Shown: one piece after another, positions 8,473 to 17,237 of the stretch
Position numbering within the stretch: the first letter of the stretch is position 1
Layout of the letters: every line of letters starts with the position of its first letter
Source: JAPOUP01 sp026708635
GTDB lineage: Bacteria > Pseudomonadota > Alphaproteobacteria > Rhodobacterales > Rhodobacteraceae
Assembly: GCA_965200115.1 (NCBI GenBank)
Contig: OZ241336.1
Location: forward strand, 3,534,001 to 3,598,000
Length of the DNA stretch: 64,000 nucleotides
Reading direction: 5' to 3'
Translations under genes and position numbers: made by a program
Notes under the pieces: generated by a model
What the model saw: the letters and a program-made list of their open reading frames with translations, nothing else
Database searches by the model: none
What the model was told of the DNA's origin: nothing

Positions 8473-10653
8473 CTACGTTTCCCCAAGCGTGTAAAAACCA
8501 CCCGCCCGGGCCGTCATCTCTTTCAATAGATCGGGGACGCGGAATCTGGCGCCGTATAGGGCTTCCAGCCGTTCGCACGTCTCCACGGCGGTTTTGGGGC
8601 CGATCATGTCAAGCCAGGAAAAAGGCCCTCCTGACCAGGGCGCGAAGCCCCAGCCGAGAACGGCGCCGACATCACCCTCACGGACGTCGGTCAGCACTCC
8701 CTCCTCCAGTGCATGAACCGCTTCAAGAACCTGTACGAGAAGCAGCCTCTGCCTTACGACGTTTATCTCCGGCTGGCGCTCGGCCATCGGATACCTTCGC
8801 CCGAGTCCTTCCCAGAGGCGCTGGCGCACGCCATCTTCATCATAAACATAAAATCCCGCTTTGACCTTGCGGCCAAGCCGGCCCTCGCGCTCCATCCAGA
8901 ACAATAGATCGTCAGAGGCGTCATTTGCATTACCGCCGCCTGTCGCCGCCCTCGTCACCCGCGCGATCCTAGCTCCGAGGTCAATCGAGGTCTCGTCGAC
9001 GAGTTGCAGTGGCCCTAAAGGAAAACCGAGTAGTTTGGCCGCGTTCTCGATAAGCGCTGGCGCCACGCCCTCAGCGACCATGCGGATGCCTTCGTTAACG
9101 TAAGCGATTATGCAGCGGTTGGCGAAAAAGAAACGGGCGTCGTTGACCACAATTGGCGTCTTTCGGATCTGACGTACGTAGTCGAGTGCCCTGGCCACCG
9201 CTCCGTCACCGGTTTCGCGTCCTCTGATGATCTCCACGAGCCTCATTTTTTCAACCGGGGAGAAAAAGTGAATGCCGATGAACCGGTCAGGACGCGGGGT
9301 TGCCTTGGCCAGATCGCTGATCGGAAGTGTGGATGTATTCGAAGCGAGGACGCAGTCCTGCCCGATAATCGCTTCAACCCTCCCCGTGGTCTCGGCCTTC
9401 ACTTCGGGGTCTTCGAATACCGCCTCGATAACCAGGTCCGCTCCCGCAAGCGCCTCGAATTCCGTCGTGGCGGTAATTCGGTTCAGAACCTCAGCCTTCA
9501 TCCTTTCGGTCGCTTTGCCGCGCCTGACGCTCCTGTCCATATAGGCTTCGGTCACCGCCATGCCTCTGTCGGCCGCTTCCTGTGTCAGGTCGACCAACAC
9601 CACATCGATGCCCGCGCGCGCGGAAACAAGCGCGATGCCCGCTCCCATCATTCCCGCACCGACGATACCGAGCCTCCTGACCGGCCGATCCGGCGCTTTC
9701 GGTCGTTTCGCCCCCTTTTCCAGTGCCTGTTTGTTAATGAACAGCGAACGTATCATCGCAACGCTCGATGGATTCATCAGAACCGACACGAATTGACGGG
9801 CCTCTATCTTCAGCGCCGTGTCGAAAGGCACGAGGGCACCTTCATAGATCGCCGCGAGCAGTGCCTTCGCGGCCGGGTAGACACCGTGGGTCTTTCCGTG
9901 CGCCATGGCCACGAGTCCGACAAACGCCATGTAACCGGCTGGATGGTAGGGAGAGCCACCGGGCATACGGTAACCCTTTGTATCCCATGGCTTGACCAGG
10001 TCTTCTTTCCGGGCATCCAGTATCCATGATCTCGCGGCGGCGACCGGGTCGTCGACGACGCTATCGACCAGTCCCATTCTCTCCGCGGTCTTTGGGTCGC
10101 TCAATCTGCCCTCAAGCAGGAAGGGTGCCGCGGCCATCACGCCTAGCCTTCGAACCAACCGCGTCGTGCCCCCCGCGCCCGGAAAGAGGCCCACCTGGAT
10201 TTCGGGTAGCCCGATCCGCGCGTTTGGGTTTTCGGCGCAGAAAATGCGGTGGCACGCGAGCGCGATCTCGTAGCCGACCCCCAACGCCGTTCCCGGAAGG
10301 GCGGCCACGATCGGCTTGCCCCCCTTCAATGTGGCGGGATCCATTCCCGCACGCTCGATCTTTCTGAGAACGCCATGCATTCTCATGACCTGTTCAATCA
10401 GTTTCCGCTCCGGCCTTTCGCCTGCTTCTTCCCGCATTCCCGCCAGAACATTGAGATCCATGCCGGCAGCGAAGGTTTCCTTCCCGCTGGTTATGATGAT
10501 GCCCTTGACGGAAGCGTCGGACAGAGCTTCGTCGATCCGGTCGCTGAGCTGCTGGATGCCCTCCCGCGTAAGTACGTTCATCGATCGGCCCGGAATGTCC
10601 CAGACTATAGTGGCGACGCCGACGTCATCGACTGAATAGGAGAAACACACCAT
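8473..10653 (-). CDS. Fused enoyl-CoA hydratase / 3-hydroxyacyl-CoA dehydrogenase (FadJ-like)
   Basis: The 726-residue multifunctional alpha-subunit of beta-oxidation. The N-terminal crotonase domain (about 1-300) has the oxyanion-hole region ETFAAGMDLNVLAG, a catalytic Glu in GYEIALACHR and another in GLPEIQVGLFPGAGGTTRL. The dehydrogenase half (about 315-600) begins with the NAD-binding loop GIVGAGMMGAGIA and contains the catalytic His in GIHFFSPVEKM. The C-terminal dehydrogenase domain follows. Where many homologues have a PGF motif after the catalytic His, this protein has VNDARFFFANR, a mild deviation. It lies upstream-to-downstream in one minus-strand run with the thiolase, GST and acyl-CoA dehydrogenase, so it probably works with that thiolase. 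Confidence 0.95.
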   Translation of the reverse strand: MVCFSYSVDDVGVATIVWDIPGRSMNVLTREGIQQLSDRIDEALSDASVKGIIITSGKETFAAGMDLNVLAGMREEAGERPERKLIEQVMRMHGVLRKIERAGMDPATLKGGKPIVAALPGTALGVGYEIALACHRIFCAENPNARIGLPEIQVGLFPGAGGTTRLVRRLGVMAAAPFLLEGRLSDPKTAERMGLVDSVVDDPVAAARSWILDARKEDLVKPWDTKGYRMPGGSPYHPAGYMAFVGLVAMAHGKTHGVYPAAKALLAAIYEGALVPFDTALKIEARQFVSVLMNPSSVAMIRSLFINKQALEKGAKRPKAPDRPVRRLGIVGAGMMGAGIALVSARAGIDVVLVDLTQEAADRGMAVTEAYMDRSVRRGKATERMKAEVLNRITATTEFEALAGADLVIEAVFEDPEVKAETTGRVEAIIGQDCVLASNTSTLPISDLAKATPRPDRFIGIHFFSPVEKMRLVEIIRGRETGDGAVARALDYVRQIRKTPIVVNDARFFFANRCIIAYVNEGIRMVAEGVAPALIENAAKLLGFPLGPLQLVDETSIDLGARIARVTRAATGGGNANDASDDLLFWMEREGRLGRKVKAGFYVYDEDGVRQRLWEGLGRRYPMAERQPEINVVRQRLLLVQVLEAVHALEEGVLTDVREGDVGAVLGWGFAPWSGGPFSWLDMIGPKTAVETCERLEALYGARFRVPDLLKEMTARAGGFYTLGET

Positions 10654-10729
10654 TGCTCCGGCCCCTTCAGGTCATCGCCCGTTGGATATGCGCTCCGCCG
10701 CGCATGTCACCTCCGGGCCGCCTCTTCGA

Positions 10730-11941
10730 TCACACGCGCTCAATGACGGTTGCGACACCCATTCCCGAACCGATGCAGAGCGTCGCCAGTCCGGTTTCCA
10801 TATCCGCGCGTTCAATCTCGTCAAGGAGGGTTCCGAGAATCACGGCGCCGGTGGCGCCCAGCGGATGGCCCATGGCGATGGCGCCGCCATTCACGTTCAC
10901 CACGTCTGGATCGACATCGAACGCCTGCATGAATCGCAGAACGACGGACGCGAACGCTTCGTTGACCTCAAAGAGATCGATATCCGCGATTTCCAAACCG
11001 TTCTCCGCGAGTATTTTCCTGGTGACCGGCACTGGACCCGTTAGCATGATTGTCGGATCGGTGCCGATCTTCGCGGTTCCGACGATCCGTGCGCGCGGTT
11101 TCAGCCCGTTCCGCTCGCCGTAAGCCTTGCTGCCCAGGAGGACGGCTGCGGCGCCGTCGGTGATTCCGCTTGAGTTTCCCGCGTGGTGTATGTGTTCGAT
11201 GCGTTCGAGATGCGGATATTTCATCAGGGCGATTCTGTCGAAACCCGGGGTGGTCTCACCAAGCTCACTGAAACTCGGTTCCAGTGACCCGAGCGCCTGC
11301 ATGTCTGTTTCCGGCCGCATGTATTCGTCGTGATCGAGGATCGTTAGGCCATTGATGTCCTTGATTTCGATGATTGAATTCCGGAACCTTCCCTCATCCC
11401 AGGCGGTCTTGGCCCGCTGCTGGCTGCGGACAGCCAGCGCGTCCGCGTCATCGCGGGTGAACCCATATTCGGTGGCGATGATATCGGAACTGATGCCTTG
11501 GGGAACGAAATATACCTTCATCGCGACCGTCGGGTCAGCCGCGACCGCCGCACCGTCGCTACCCATCGGAACGCGTCCCATCATCTCGACACCGCCCGCT
11601 ATGTAGGCGTTCCCGGCGCCGCCGCGGATCTGGTTGGCCGCCATGTTGACCGCTTCGAGGCCGGAAGCGCAGAACCGATTGATCGAGACGCCCGGAATCG
11701 ACTCATCGAGTTCGGAGGCGAGCACCGCCGTTCTCGCCAGGCATCCGCCCTGCTCGCCGACCTGGGTCACGTTACCCCAGATCACGTCCTCGACCGCGTG
11801 TCCGTCAAGGTCGTTACGGGTTTTCAGCGCGTTAAGCATATCCGCGGACAGCTTGGCCGATGTCACTTCGTGAAGCGAACCGCCGCTACGGCCCTTTCCG
11901 CGTGGCGACCGCACGGCGTCATAGATATAGGCTTCAGCCAT
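10730..11941 (-). CDS. Acetyl-CoA C-acyltransferase (beta-ketothiolase)
   Basis: A 403-residue thiolase that cleaves 3-ketoacyl-CoA, the last beta-oxidation step. The nucleophilic Cys91 is in NRFCASGLEAV, the His motif is NGGAIAMGHPLGATGA, and the second active-site Cys389 is in LCIGSGMG. HHAGNSSGITDGAAA is the conserved central segment. It is separated by 76 bases from the fused hydratase/dehydrogenase gene, giving the alpha/beta subunit pair of a fatty-acid oxidation complex, with the thiolase first in transcription order. Confidence 0.95.
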   Translation of the reverse strand: MAEAYIYDAVRSPRGKGRSGGSLHEVTSAKLSADMLNALKTRNDLDGHAVEDVIWGNVTQVGEQGGCLARTAVLASELDESIPGVSINRFCASGLEAVNMAANQIRGGAGNAYIAGGVEMMGRVPMGSDGAAVAADPTVAMKVYFVPQGISSDIIATEYGFTRDDADALAVRSQQRAKTAWDEGRFRNSIIEIKDINGLTILDHDEYMRPETDMQALGSLEPSFSELGETTPGFDRIALMKYPHLERIEHIHHAGNSSGITDGAAAVLLGSKAYGERNGLKPRARIVGTAKIGTDPTIMLTGPVPVTRKILAENGLEIADIDLFEVNEAFASVVLRFMQAFDVDPDVVNVNGGAIAMGHPLGATGAVILGTLLDEIERADMETGLATLCIGSGMGVATVIERV

Positions 11942-11956
11942 TGGGGCCGTCCTCTT

Positions 11957-12592
11957 TCAGGCCCTGTCTCCCGGATTGCCGGGCATCAGGTCATAGGGAT
12001 GCTTCCAGCCGGGCAATTCGCTGATCCGCGTCAGCCACGCATCGATATTGGGCCACTCCGAACGTTCGAAACCGAAAGGCTCGGGGTAGTAAAGATACCC
12101 GCAGCATGAGATGTCGGCGTTCGTCAGCTCCTCGCCTACGATCCAGCTCCGACCGCGCAGATGCGTTTCGAGCACTTCGTAAACTGACTTCAGTCGGCCG
12201 TGCATGAAGGAAATCACGCCGTCCGGACGTCTGTCCGCTGGAAGGAAGTTCATCAGGAAGCGCGTCATGCCCGCCTGGCTGGACAGCTTGTGGTTGTCCC
12301 AAAGTACCCAGCGGAGCACTTCATAGCGCTCCTCGTCGCGTCCGCGGAACTTGCCGGTTTTGTCCGAGACGTATTGTTGGATCACGCCGGATTGGCTGAG
12401 CCTTGTGTCTCCGTCGACCAACACCGGAACTTCCCCCATTTCATTGACGTCGTCCCTGTAATCCCGGTTTCTCGTCTCACCGTTGAAGAAATCGACGAAT
12501 TCCGGTTTCCAGGCCAGCCCGGAGAGCTCCAGTGCCAGAGCCGCCTTGTAGGCGTTACCGGATTCGCCAAAACAATAAAGCCTGATGGTCAT
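11957..12592 (-). CDS. Glutathione S-transferase family protein
   Basis: A 211-residue cytosolic GST. It has an N-terminal thioredoxin-like half starting MTIRLYCFGESGNAYKAAL, with the Val-Pro turn and glutathione contacts in MGEVPVLVDGDTRLSQSGVI, followed by an all-helical C-terminal half containing GEELTNADISCCGYL, the usual N-capping region. Substrate is not predictable. It sits between the thiolase (15 bases away) and the acyl-CoA dehydrogenase in the same direction, so it is probably co-transcribed with beta-oxidation genes, as GSTs often are in such operons. Confidence 0.9.
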   Translation of the reverse strand: MTIRLYCFGESGNAYKAALALELSGLAWKPEFVDFFNGETRNRDYRDDVNEMGEVPVLVDGDTRLSQSGVIQQYVSDKTGKFRGRDEERYEVLRWVLWDNHKLSSQAGMTRFLMNFLPADRRPDGVISFMHGRLKSVYEVLETHLRGRSWIVGEELTNADISCCGYLYYPEPFGFERSEWPNIDAWLTRISELPGWKHPYDLMPGNPGDRA

Positions 12593-12896
12593 ATGTTACT
12601 TTCTCCAGGGTTGCTTTCGTGTCGTCAATCCGGCGCCTTCGCAAGTACGCTGGGATCGCGGGGTCGGGACGCGGGAAGTCGGGACCATTGGTTCCTAGTA
12701 CGAAAGAAATCGGACGCCAAGGGTGAATCGGCGAAGGGGTGAACCAAACTTTGGCCGCCCGTCTCCGGTCCCCCGGATCCCGCTGGGCCGCGTGAGTATA
12801 TCTCCGGGGGCGGAACGCGGTCGGATGCGCTGACCGTGAGCCATTTCCGCATATCCGGTACCGGGAACCCCGCCGAAGTCCGAATGGGGATTGTCC
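12593..12896. other. 304-bp spacer between acyl-CoA dehydrogenase and GST genes
   Basis: No supported gene. The open frames here are Arg/Pro/Gly-rich shadows. The sequence just upstream of the GST start (minus strand) contains a GGAGAAAGT stretch usable as its ribosome-binding site. The length would allow a separate promoter for the GST-thiolase-hydratase genes, but I cannot define one. Confidence 0.4.
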
Positions 12897-14063
12897 TCAC
12901 TCCCTTCCGTCCGCAAAGCTTCTCGAGATTAGTTCCTTCATTATCTCGTTCGTTCCGCCATAGATGCGCTGCACCCGCGCGTCCGTCCACATTTCCGCAA
13001 CCGCGTATTCCTGCATGTAGCCGTATCCGCCATGCAGCTGCACGCATTCGTCCAGTACCTCGCCCTGCGTGTCCGTCAGCCAATATTTCGCCATGGCCGC
13101 CCTTTCCGCCGTCAGGCGGCCCTGGATGTGTTCCTCGATGCACTGGTCCAGAAAAGCCCTCGCTACCGTGGTCTTGGTGAGGCATTCGGCCAATTTGAAG
13201 CGCGTGTTCTGGAATTGCATGATGGGTCCGCCAAACGCGTCTCGCTCCCGCGCGTAGGCGATCGTACGTTCCACCGCGCCTTCCATGGCTCCGACGGCAC
13301 CACAGCCGATGATCAGCCGCTCCTGGGGAAGCTGTCGCATCATCTGATAGAATCCCTGTCCCTCATCTCCACCAAGAACGTGCTCGGGAGGAATCTCGAC
13401 ATTGTCGAAAAACAGCTCGGATGTGTCCGCCGCATGGCAGCCGATCTTTTCGAGATTGCGGCCGCGTGCGAAGCCCTCGGCACCGTCGGTTTCGACTGCG
13501 ACCAGTGAGATGCCCCGCGCCTTTCCCTCCGGATCGGTCTTCGCCGCGACGAGGATGAGATTCGCGTGCTGCCCGTTGGTGATGAATGTTTTCTGTCCGG
13601 TAAGCCTGTACGCGTTTCCATCGCGTATCGCCCTGGTCCTGATTCCCTGGACGTCCGAGCCGCCGGATGGTTCGGTCATGGCCAGGGCGCCGACCAGTTC
13701 ACCCGTCGCCATTCCGGGAAGCCAACGCCTCTTCTGTTCCTCGGTTCCGTAGGCGAGGATGTAGTGCGCGACAATTCCGGAGTGGATCCCGTTGCCCCAG
13801 GAGGCGAGGTTGGCGCGGGCGGCTTCGATAATGATCACGGCCTCGTGCCCGAAATTCCCGGCCGCTCCGCCGAATTCTTCCGGTATGCTTGGACAGAGCA
13901 GGCCGAGCTCGCCCGCCTGGCGCCATGTCGACCGGTCCATCTCGCCTTGCCTGCGCCAGCGGTCGAAGTGCTGCGCCCATTCGGTTTCGATGAAACGGCT
14001 CGTGAGGTCGGCGAGCATTTTATGGTCCTCGGTCATCCAGCGCGAGGTGTTTGGATCGTTCAT
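12897..14063 (-). CDS. Acyl-CoA dehydrogenase
   Basis: A 388-residue FAD-dependent acyl-CoA dehydrogenase catalysing the first beta-oxidation step. It shows the family signatures GALAMTEPSGGSDVQGIRT (FAD/substrate region) and, near the C-terminus, QLHGGYGYMQEYAVAEMWTDARV and IYGGTNEIMKELI, in which the Glu of GGTNE lies where the catalytic base or FAD-contact residue falls in long-chain members. It is the first gene of the minus-strand run ending with the fused hydratase/dehydrogenase, so one complete oxidation spiral is encoded between 8.5 and 14.1 kb. Confidence 0.95.
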   Translation of the reverse strand: MNDPNTSRWMTEDHKMLADLTSRFIETEWAQHFDRWRRQGEMDRSTWRQAGELGLLCPSIPEEFGGAAGNFGHEAVIIIEAARANLASWGNGIHSGIVAHYILAYGTEEQKRRWLPGMATGELVGALAMTEPSGGSDVQGIRTRAIRDGNAYRLTGQKTFITNGQHANLILVAAKTDPEGKARGISLVAVETDGAEGFARGRNLEKIGCHAADTSELFFDNVEIPPEHVLGGDEGQGFYQMMRQLPQERLIIGCGAVGAMEGAVERTIAYARERDAFGGPIMQFQNTRFKLAECLTKTTVARAFLDQCIEEHIQGRLTAERAAMAKYWLTDTQGEVLDECVQLHGGYGYMQEYAVAEMWTDARVQRIYGGTNEIMKELISRSFADGRE

Positions 14064-14140
14064 GTTCCGTTCCCGTGAATTAGGCTAGCGCGGGTCATCG
14101 AGCCGTTTCGATACGGTGGGTCTGGTGACAGGTTCCGATG

Positions 14141-14323
14141 TTATTCAATCGATCCGGTAAACTGAAGGGCCGGTACCCATGACGGAAGGTGCACCTTGAT
14201 GGCGTCGCGCAGCCGCTGGCAGTCGCCGTGGTACCTGCCGGTACCGTCCGGCTGAATGGCGGGATGGAGTGCCGCCATGTCGATCCGGAGCCGCCCGTCC
14301 TGCCGTGCGCCAGCCTCAGGCAT
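14141..14323 (-). CDS. Small hypothetical protein overlapping the Nudix gene
   Basis: A 60-residue frame beginning MPEAGARQDGRLRIDMAAL. Its ATG lies inside the last codons of the Nudix gene (8-base overlap), which suggests translational coupling. The composition (two Trp/Tyr-type aromatics, balanced charge, no Arg/Ser bias) looks more protein-like than the usual shadows. I do not recognise the family and see no signal peptide or membrane segment. It could be a chance frame. Confidence 0.42.
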   Translation of the reverse strand: MPEAGARQDGRLRIDMAALHPAIQPDGTGRYHGDCQRLRDAIKVHLPSWVPALQFTGSIE

Positions 14324-14741
14324 CGATCAGTTCCGCCCGGGCCAGTGCCGGGATGACGAAGTCTGCAAAGACCGATCCGATCCGCACATCCGGGCTTGAT
14401 TCCGGGCCGGCGATCCATGCGATCTCCTCGATTTCAGCCAAGGGCGAGGCCTCGCCCGAGACTTCGCAAAGGTAGGCGTGAATCGACACCTCTCCGCGCT
14501 CGAATGCGGAGGAATTCCGGAAGGATCCGAAAAACTCGGCGCGTGTCAGCTTCACGCCCAGCTCCTCGCCGAGTTCCCGCCGCAGGCAGTCGGTCCGGGA
14601 CTCGCCCGGCTCAATCTTCCCGCCGGGCGAAATCAGGATGTCGGTGCCTCGCTTGCGGACAACGAGCAGCCTTCTGTCGCGTATCAGTATGGCGGCGCAT
14701 TTCTCGATCACGGGCGGAGAGGCGTCTCGACCAGGCGTCAT
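14316..14741 (-). CDS. Nudix hydrolase
   Basis: A 141-residue Nudix-fold pyrophosphohydrolase. The complete box G-x5-E-x7-R-E-U-x-E-E-x-G-U is present at residues 41-63 (GKIEPGESRTDCLRRELGEE and onward). Substrates of such small proteins include oxidised nucleotides and nucleotide sugars; none can be assigned. The start at 14741 is chosen because the ATG overlaps the stop of a 42-codon frame in an ATGA arrangement and fits the family length. The longer frame reaching 14960 has an Arg/Pro-rich, unnatural N-terminus. Confidence 0.88.
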   Translation of the reverse strand: MTPGRDASPPVIEKCAAILIRDRRLLVVRKRGTDILISPGGKIEPGESRTDCLRRELGEELGVKLTRAEFFGSFRNSSAFERGEVSIHAYLCEVSGEASPLAEIEEIAWIAGPESSPDVRIGSVFADFVIPALARAELIDA

Positions 14742-14866
14742 GCCGAAGCCAGTTCCGGGATGGTTTCGTGGACCGCCGAAGAGGGTGCGGGACGGGGTTC
14801 GGTCGTTCCGGACAGGATCCGGATGATGTTGCGGCCGAGCTCCTCCTTGTCCTTCAGGTATGACAT
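14738..14866 (-). CDS. Tiny hypothetical protein coupled to the Nudix gene
   Basis: A 42-residue frame beginning MSYLKDKEELGRNIIRIL. Its TGA overlaps the Nudix ATG (ATGA), the signature of translational coupling. The N-terminal half is amphipathic helix-like, and the C-terminal half is Pro/Ser/Thr-rich. A stop codon lies 18 codons upstream of the ATG in the same frame, so the gene cannot be much longer. No ribosome-binding site is obvious. Family unknown. Confidence 0.4.
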   Translation of the reverse strand: MSYLKDKEELGRNIIRILSGTTEPRPAPSSAVHETIPELASA

Positions 14867-15029
14867 GATCGTATCGTCGGAGGGAACGGTGAAACTGTCG
14901 GCAAAGATCGAGATTCCTTATGGGCGACATCCGGCCGAGACCGCGGTTTTGACGGGACAAAGTGACGCGAGGTCAACAGTCGGCAAGTCGCTCGGCACCG
15001 AATGTGCGCTCCGGGTGTCCGGCAATGCG

Positions 15030-16187
15030 TCAGTTCAGGAATCCGGGTGCGAGGAAGTGGAATCCGTAGGCCACCAGGAGTGCCGGGATGGCCGAATATG
15101 CGGTGGCTATGACGGCCGCGCGTGGAGTGAGCGCGATCGCCGGAAGAAGCGCGTCGCCGTCATTCGAGATCGTGTTGCCCATCAACGCGGCGAACGGCAC
15201 GGCGCCATTGATATATAACGTGGTCACCAGAACCTGGGGTCCGCATCCGGGAATGAAGCCCACAACGATCGCGATGAGTGGCAGTAGCGGCGCCACCGCC
15301 GTGAACCACGCTTCCAGGTCGAAGCCCGCAAACACGACCAGATAGTCATATGCGAGGTAAGCGCCAAGCACGTATACCGATATGAAGCTGGTTTCCTCGG
15401 CCATTCGCGTGGCGGGGGAATCTCGGTGGTTGGTCATGGCCTGAAGAGGAGACGTTGCCCAGATGGCCAATCCCAGGAATGAGCCGACGAGAGCCAGCCA
15501 CAAGGCCGGCACACCGAGCACGTCGGTGATCTCAACCTGTCCGAGCTGCGCTCCGCCAATGATAAGACCCGGCGCGGCGACCAGCGCATAGGCGCAGTCC
15601 CTTACCCGGATCCGACCGATCCGGGGCACCGCCTCACGGGTGCTGGCGGAGACATTGCGAAATTCGGTCCGGTTTAACCGGTCAACAAGCCAGCCCGAGA
15701 CTATGCCGACGGCGAAGCTTGTGGGCAGAACGACCGCCGCCGCGTCGGGCCGCGTGGCGATCAGCAGGAACGCCGCGTCGCCCATGGTTGCGGTCAATGT
15801 CGCCACAACCGCACCGAAACCCACCTTTCCGCCGGTATAGGCCGCGACCACGACGACGGCCCCGCCGCACCCCGGTGTGGCGCCCAGTAGAGCGGCCAAC
15901 GGAACCTGCCAGCCACGCGAGTTCTGCAGGGTCTGACCGATGTTGAACCGGAACAACCTCTCCGACCCGTAGAACAGGAAGAGCGTGGCGGCCACGAAAA
16001 CACTGACCTGGAAATAGGCGTCCTCCACCAATTCCCGGGTCAGCCGCCCCAACTCTCCGGGTGCCACGGCAAGACAGACGAGAGCGAGCGCCACGCAGAG
16101 GCGGCGTCCCCTGAAATGGCCTCTCCGAGCTATCCGGTTGCGCGGAAGCGGCCGCCCGGGCGCGGAAACGCTGGTTATCATGGTCAT
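15030..16187 (-). CDS. Predicted 10TM heavy-metal (manganese-type) exporter
   Basis: A 385-residue polytopic membrane protein with about ten hydrophobic segments in two similar halves. Each half carries a Pro-Gly-Cys-Gly element: LGATPGCGGAVVVVAAY in the first and VGFIPGCGPQVLVTTLYI in the second. This pattern matches the putative manganese transporter / ArsP_2-like group (10TM heavy-metal exporters) as I know it. The N-terminus is basic, then hydrophobic. Two in-frame Met codons occur in the first three residues; the longer one is kept. A Fur-like palindrome 16 bases upstream of the start supports metal-dependent control. Confidence 0.78.
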   Translation of the reverse strand: MTMITSVSAPGRPLPRNRIARRGHFRGRRLCVALALVCLAVAPGELGRLTRELVEDAYFQVSVFVAATLFLFYGSERLFRFNIGQTLQNSRGWQVPLAALLGATPGCGGAVVVVAAYTGGKVGFGAVVATLTATMGDAAFLLIATRPDAAAVVLPTSFAVGIVSGWLVDRLNRTEFRNVSASTREAVPRIGRIRVRDCAYALVAAPGLIIGGAQLGQVEITDVLGVPALWLALVGSFLGLAIWATSPLQAMTNHRDSPATRMAEETSFISVYVLGAYLAYDYLVVFAGFDLEAWFTAVAPLLPLIAIVVGFIPGCGPQVLVTTLYINGAVPFAALMGNTISNDGDALLPAIALTPRAAVIATAYSAIPALLVAYGFHFLAPGFLN

Positions 16188-16202
16188 CGCACTACCTGCG
16201 AT

Positions 16203-16217
16203 TGCGAATCATTCTCA
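16203..16217 (-). promoter_or_regulatory. Fur/Mur-like operator
   Basis: TGCGAATCATTCTCA is a 7-1-7 imperfect palindrome (one mismatched pair between the arms) of the same design as the Fur-box core TGATAATNATTATCA. It is 15-16 bases upstream of the exporter start on the minus strand and 71 bases upstream of the divergent thioesterase. It probably binds a Fur-family regulator (Fur or manganese-responsive Mur). Confidence 0.6.
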
Positions 16218-16287
16218 ATTAGAAGATAGCGCTTGCCGGACTATGCGCAAGAGTGATTATGACAGGCGATCTGGTTGAGGAACTGCG

Positions 16288-16719
16288 GTGGAGAGCGGAA
16301 TGGCTTCGGATCTGCATGGTTTGGCGAAATCGATGATCGACGCGTTGCCTCATTCGAGGGCGCTCGGCCTGAAGCTGGTCGGGATCGGAGATGGCACCGC
16401 CGAAATGACCTTGCCGTATGACGAGCGCCTGATCGGCGACCCGGAGACCGGCGTCATTCACGGCGGGGCGGTCTCGACATTGATGGATACCTGCTGTGGC
16501 GCTGCGGTAATGGGACATGGGGCAGCGGCGCTTGTCGCGACAATTGACCTCAGAATCGACTACATGCGCAGCGCGGCACCCCGCCATGCCATCACCGCGC
16601 GCGCGGAATGCTATCACGTCACGCGTTCGGTCGCTTTCGCCCGTGCCACCGCGGTTGACGGCCAGGGCTCCGGTTTGGTGGCGACGGCGGTGGGTGCGTT
16701 CAACGTAGAGTGGGCATAA
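16288..16719 (+). CDS. PaaI-family thioesterase
   Basis: A 143-residue hotdog-fold acyl-CoA thioesterase. The core contains GVIHGGAVSTLMDTCCG, the HGG motif plus a helix with the acidic residue used in PaaI-type catalysis, and TIDLRIDYMRSAAP. It starts with GTG at 16288; an in-frame ATG at 16300 is an alternative. The stop overlaps the start of a second thioesterase gene, and a MATE transporter follows with another overlap, so three genes form one operon, divergent from the metal exporter. Confidence 0.9.
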   Translation: MESGMASDLHGLAKSMIDALPHSRALGLKLVGIGDGTAEMTLPYDERLIGDPETGVIHGGAVSTLMDTCCGAAVMGHGAAALVATIDLRIDYMRSAAPRHAITARAECYHVTRSVAFARATAVDGQGSGLVATAVGAFNVEWA

Positions 16720-17237
16720 TGCCAACACGTCGTCCGGAAAGCTTCCGGTTTCCTGGACGGGGCCGCGACGCGGTCCTGAACGCGCTCGCTGACAGGATAC
16801 CCTACATCAGCTTCCTCGGTATTTCGTTCGAACGGCATGGCGACGAGTTGACGGCCGTTCTCGCGTTTGACGGAAAACTGATCGGCAATCCGCGTTTGCC
16901 CGCGCTTCACGGCGGCGTTACCGCGGCATTCCTTGAGGTTGCCGCGATCATCGAACTGAGCTGGACGTGCTACCGGGAAGATTTTGAGGGAACCGCGTCC
17001 CGGGGGGAATCCGCGGGTGCCGATGCCATGCCCAGGCTTCCGAAGACGATCGATTTCACGGTCGATTACCTCCGCCCTGGCCTTCCGCGAGACGCCTACG
17101 CGCGGGCTCGCGTGAACCGTTCAGGCCGCCGTTACGCTTCCGTCCATGTCGAGGCCTGGCAGGACAGCCGCTCGCGACTGTTCGCCCAGGCTACGGGACA
17201 TTTCCTGATGGCCGCGCCCACCGACGCACCGAAATGA
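16719..17237 (+). CDS. Second PaaI-family thioesterase
   Basis: A 172-residue hotdog protein in tandem with the previous one. It has LHGGVTAAFLEVAAIIEL, again with the HGG motif and a downstream Glu, and FTVDYLRPGLPRDAYARARV. The start is the ATG in TAATG overlapping the previous stop. An insert of about 20 residues after the catalytic helix (DFEGTASRGESAGADAMPR) distinguishes it from its neighbour. Tandem PaaI genes often encode hetero-oligomers or divergent duplicates; which applies here is unknown. Confidence 0.88.
   Translation: MPTRRPESFRFPGRGRDAVLNALADRIPYISFLGISFERHGDELTAVLAFDGKLIGNPRLPALHGGVTAAFLEVAAIIELSWTCYREDFEGTASRGESAGADAMPRLPKTIDFTVDYLRPGLPRDAYARARVNRSGRRYASVHVEAWQDSRSRLFAQATGHFLMAAPTDAPK

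Noticed and set aside
7998..8501. Minus-strand frame of 167 codons in the gap after rloB
   Set aside because: Arg/Pro/Ser-rich, overlaps both neighbours, no motif; high-GC shadow.
12625..13185. Minus-strand frame of 186 codons
   Set aside because: Out-of-frame shadow of the acyl-CoA dehydrogenase, extending into the spacer; His/Gly/Arg-rich.
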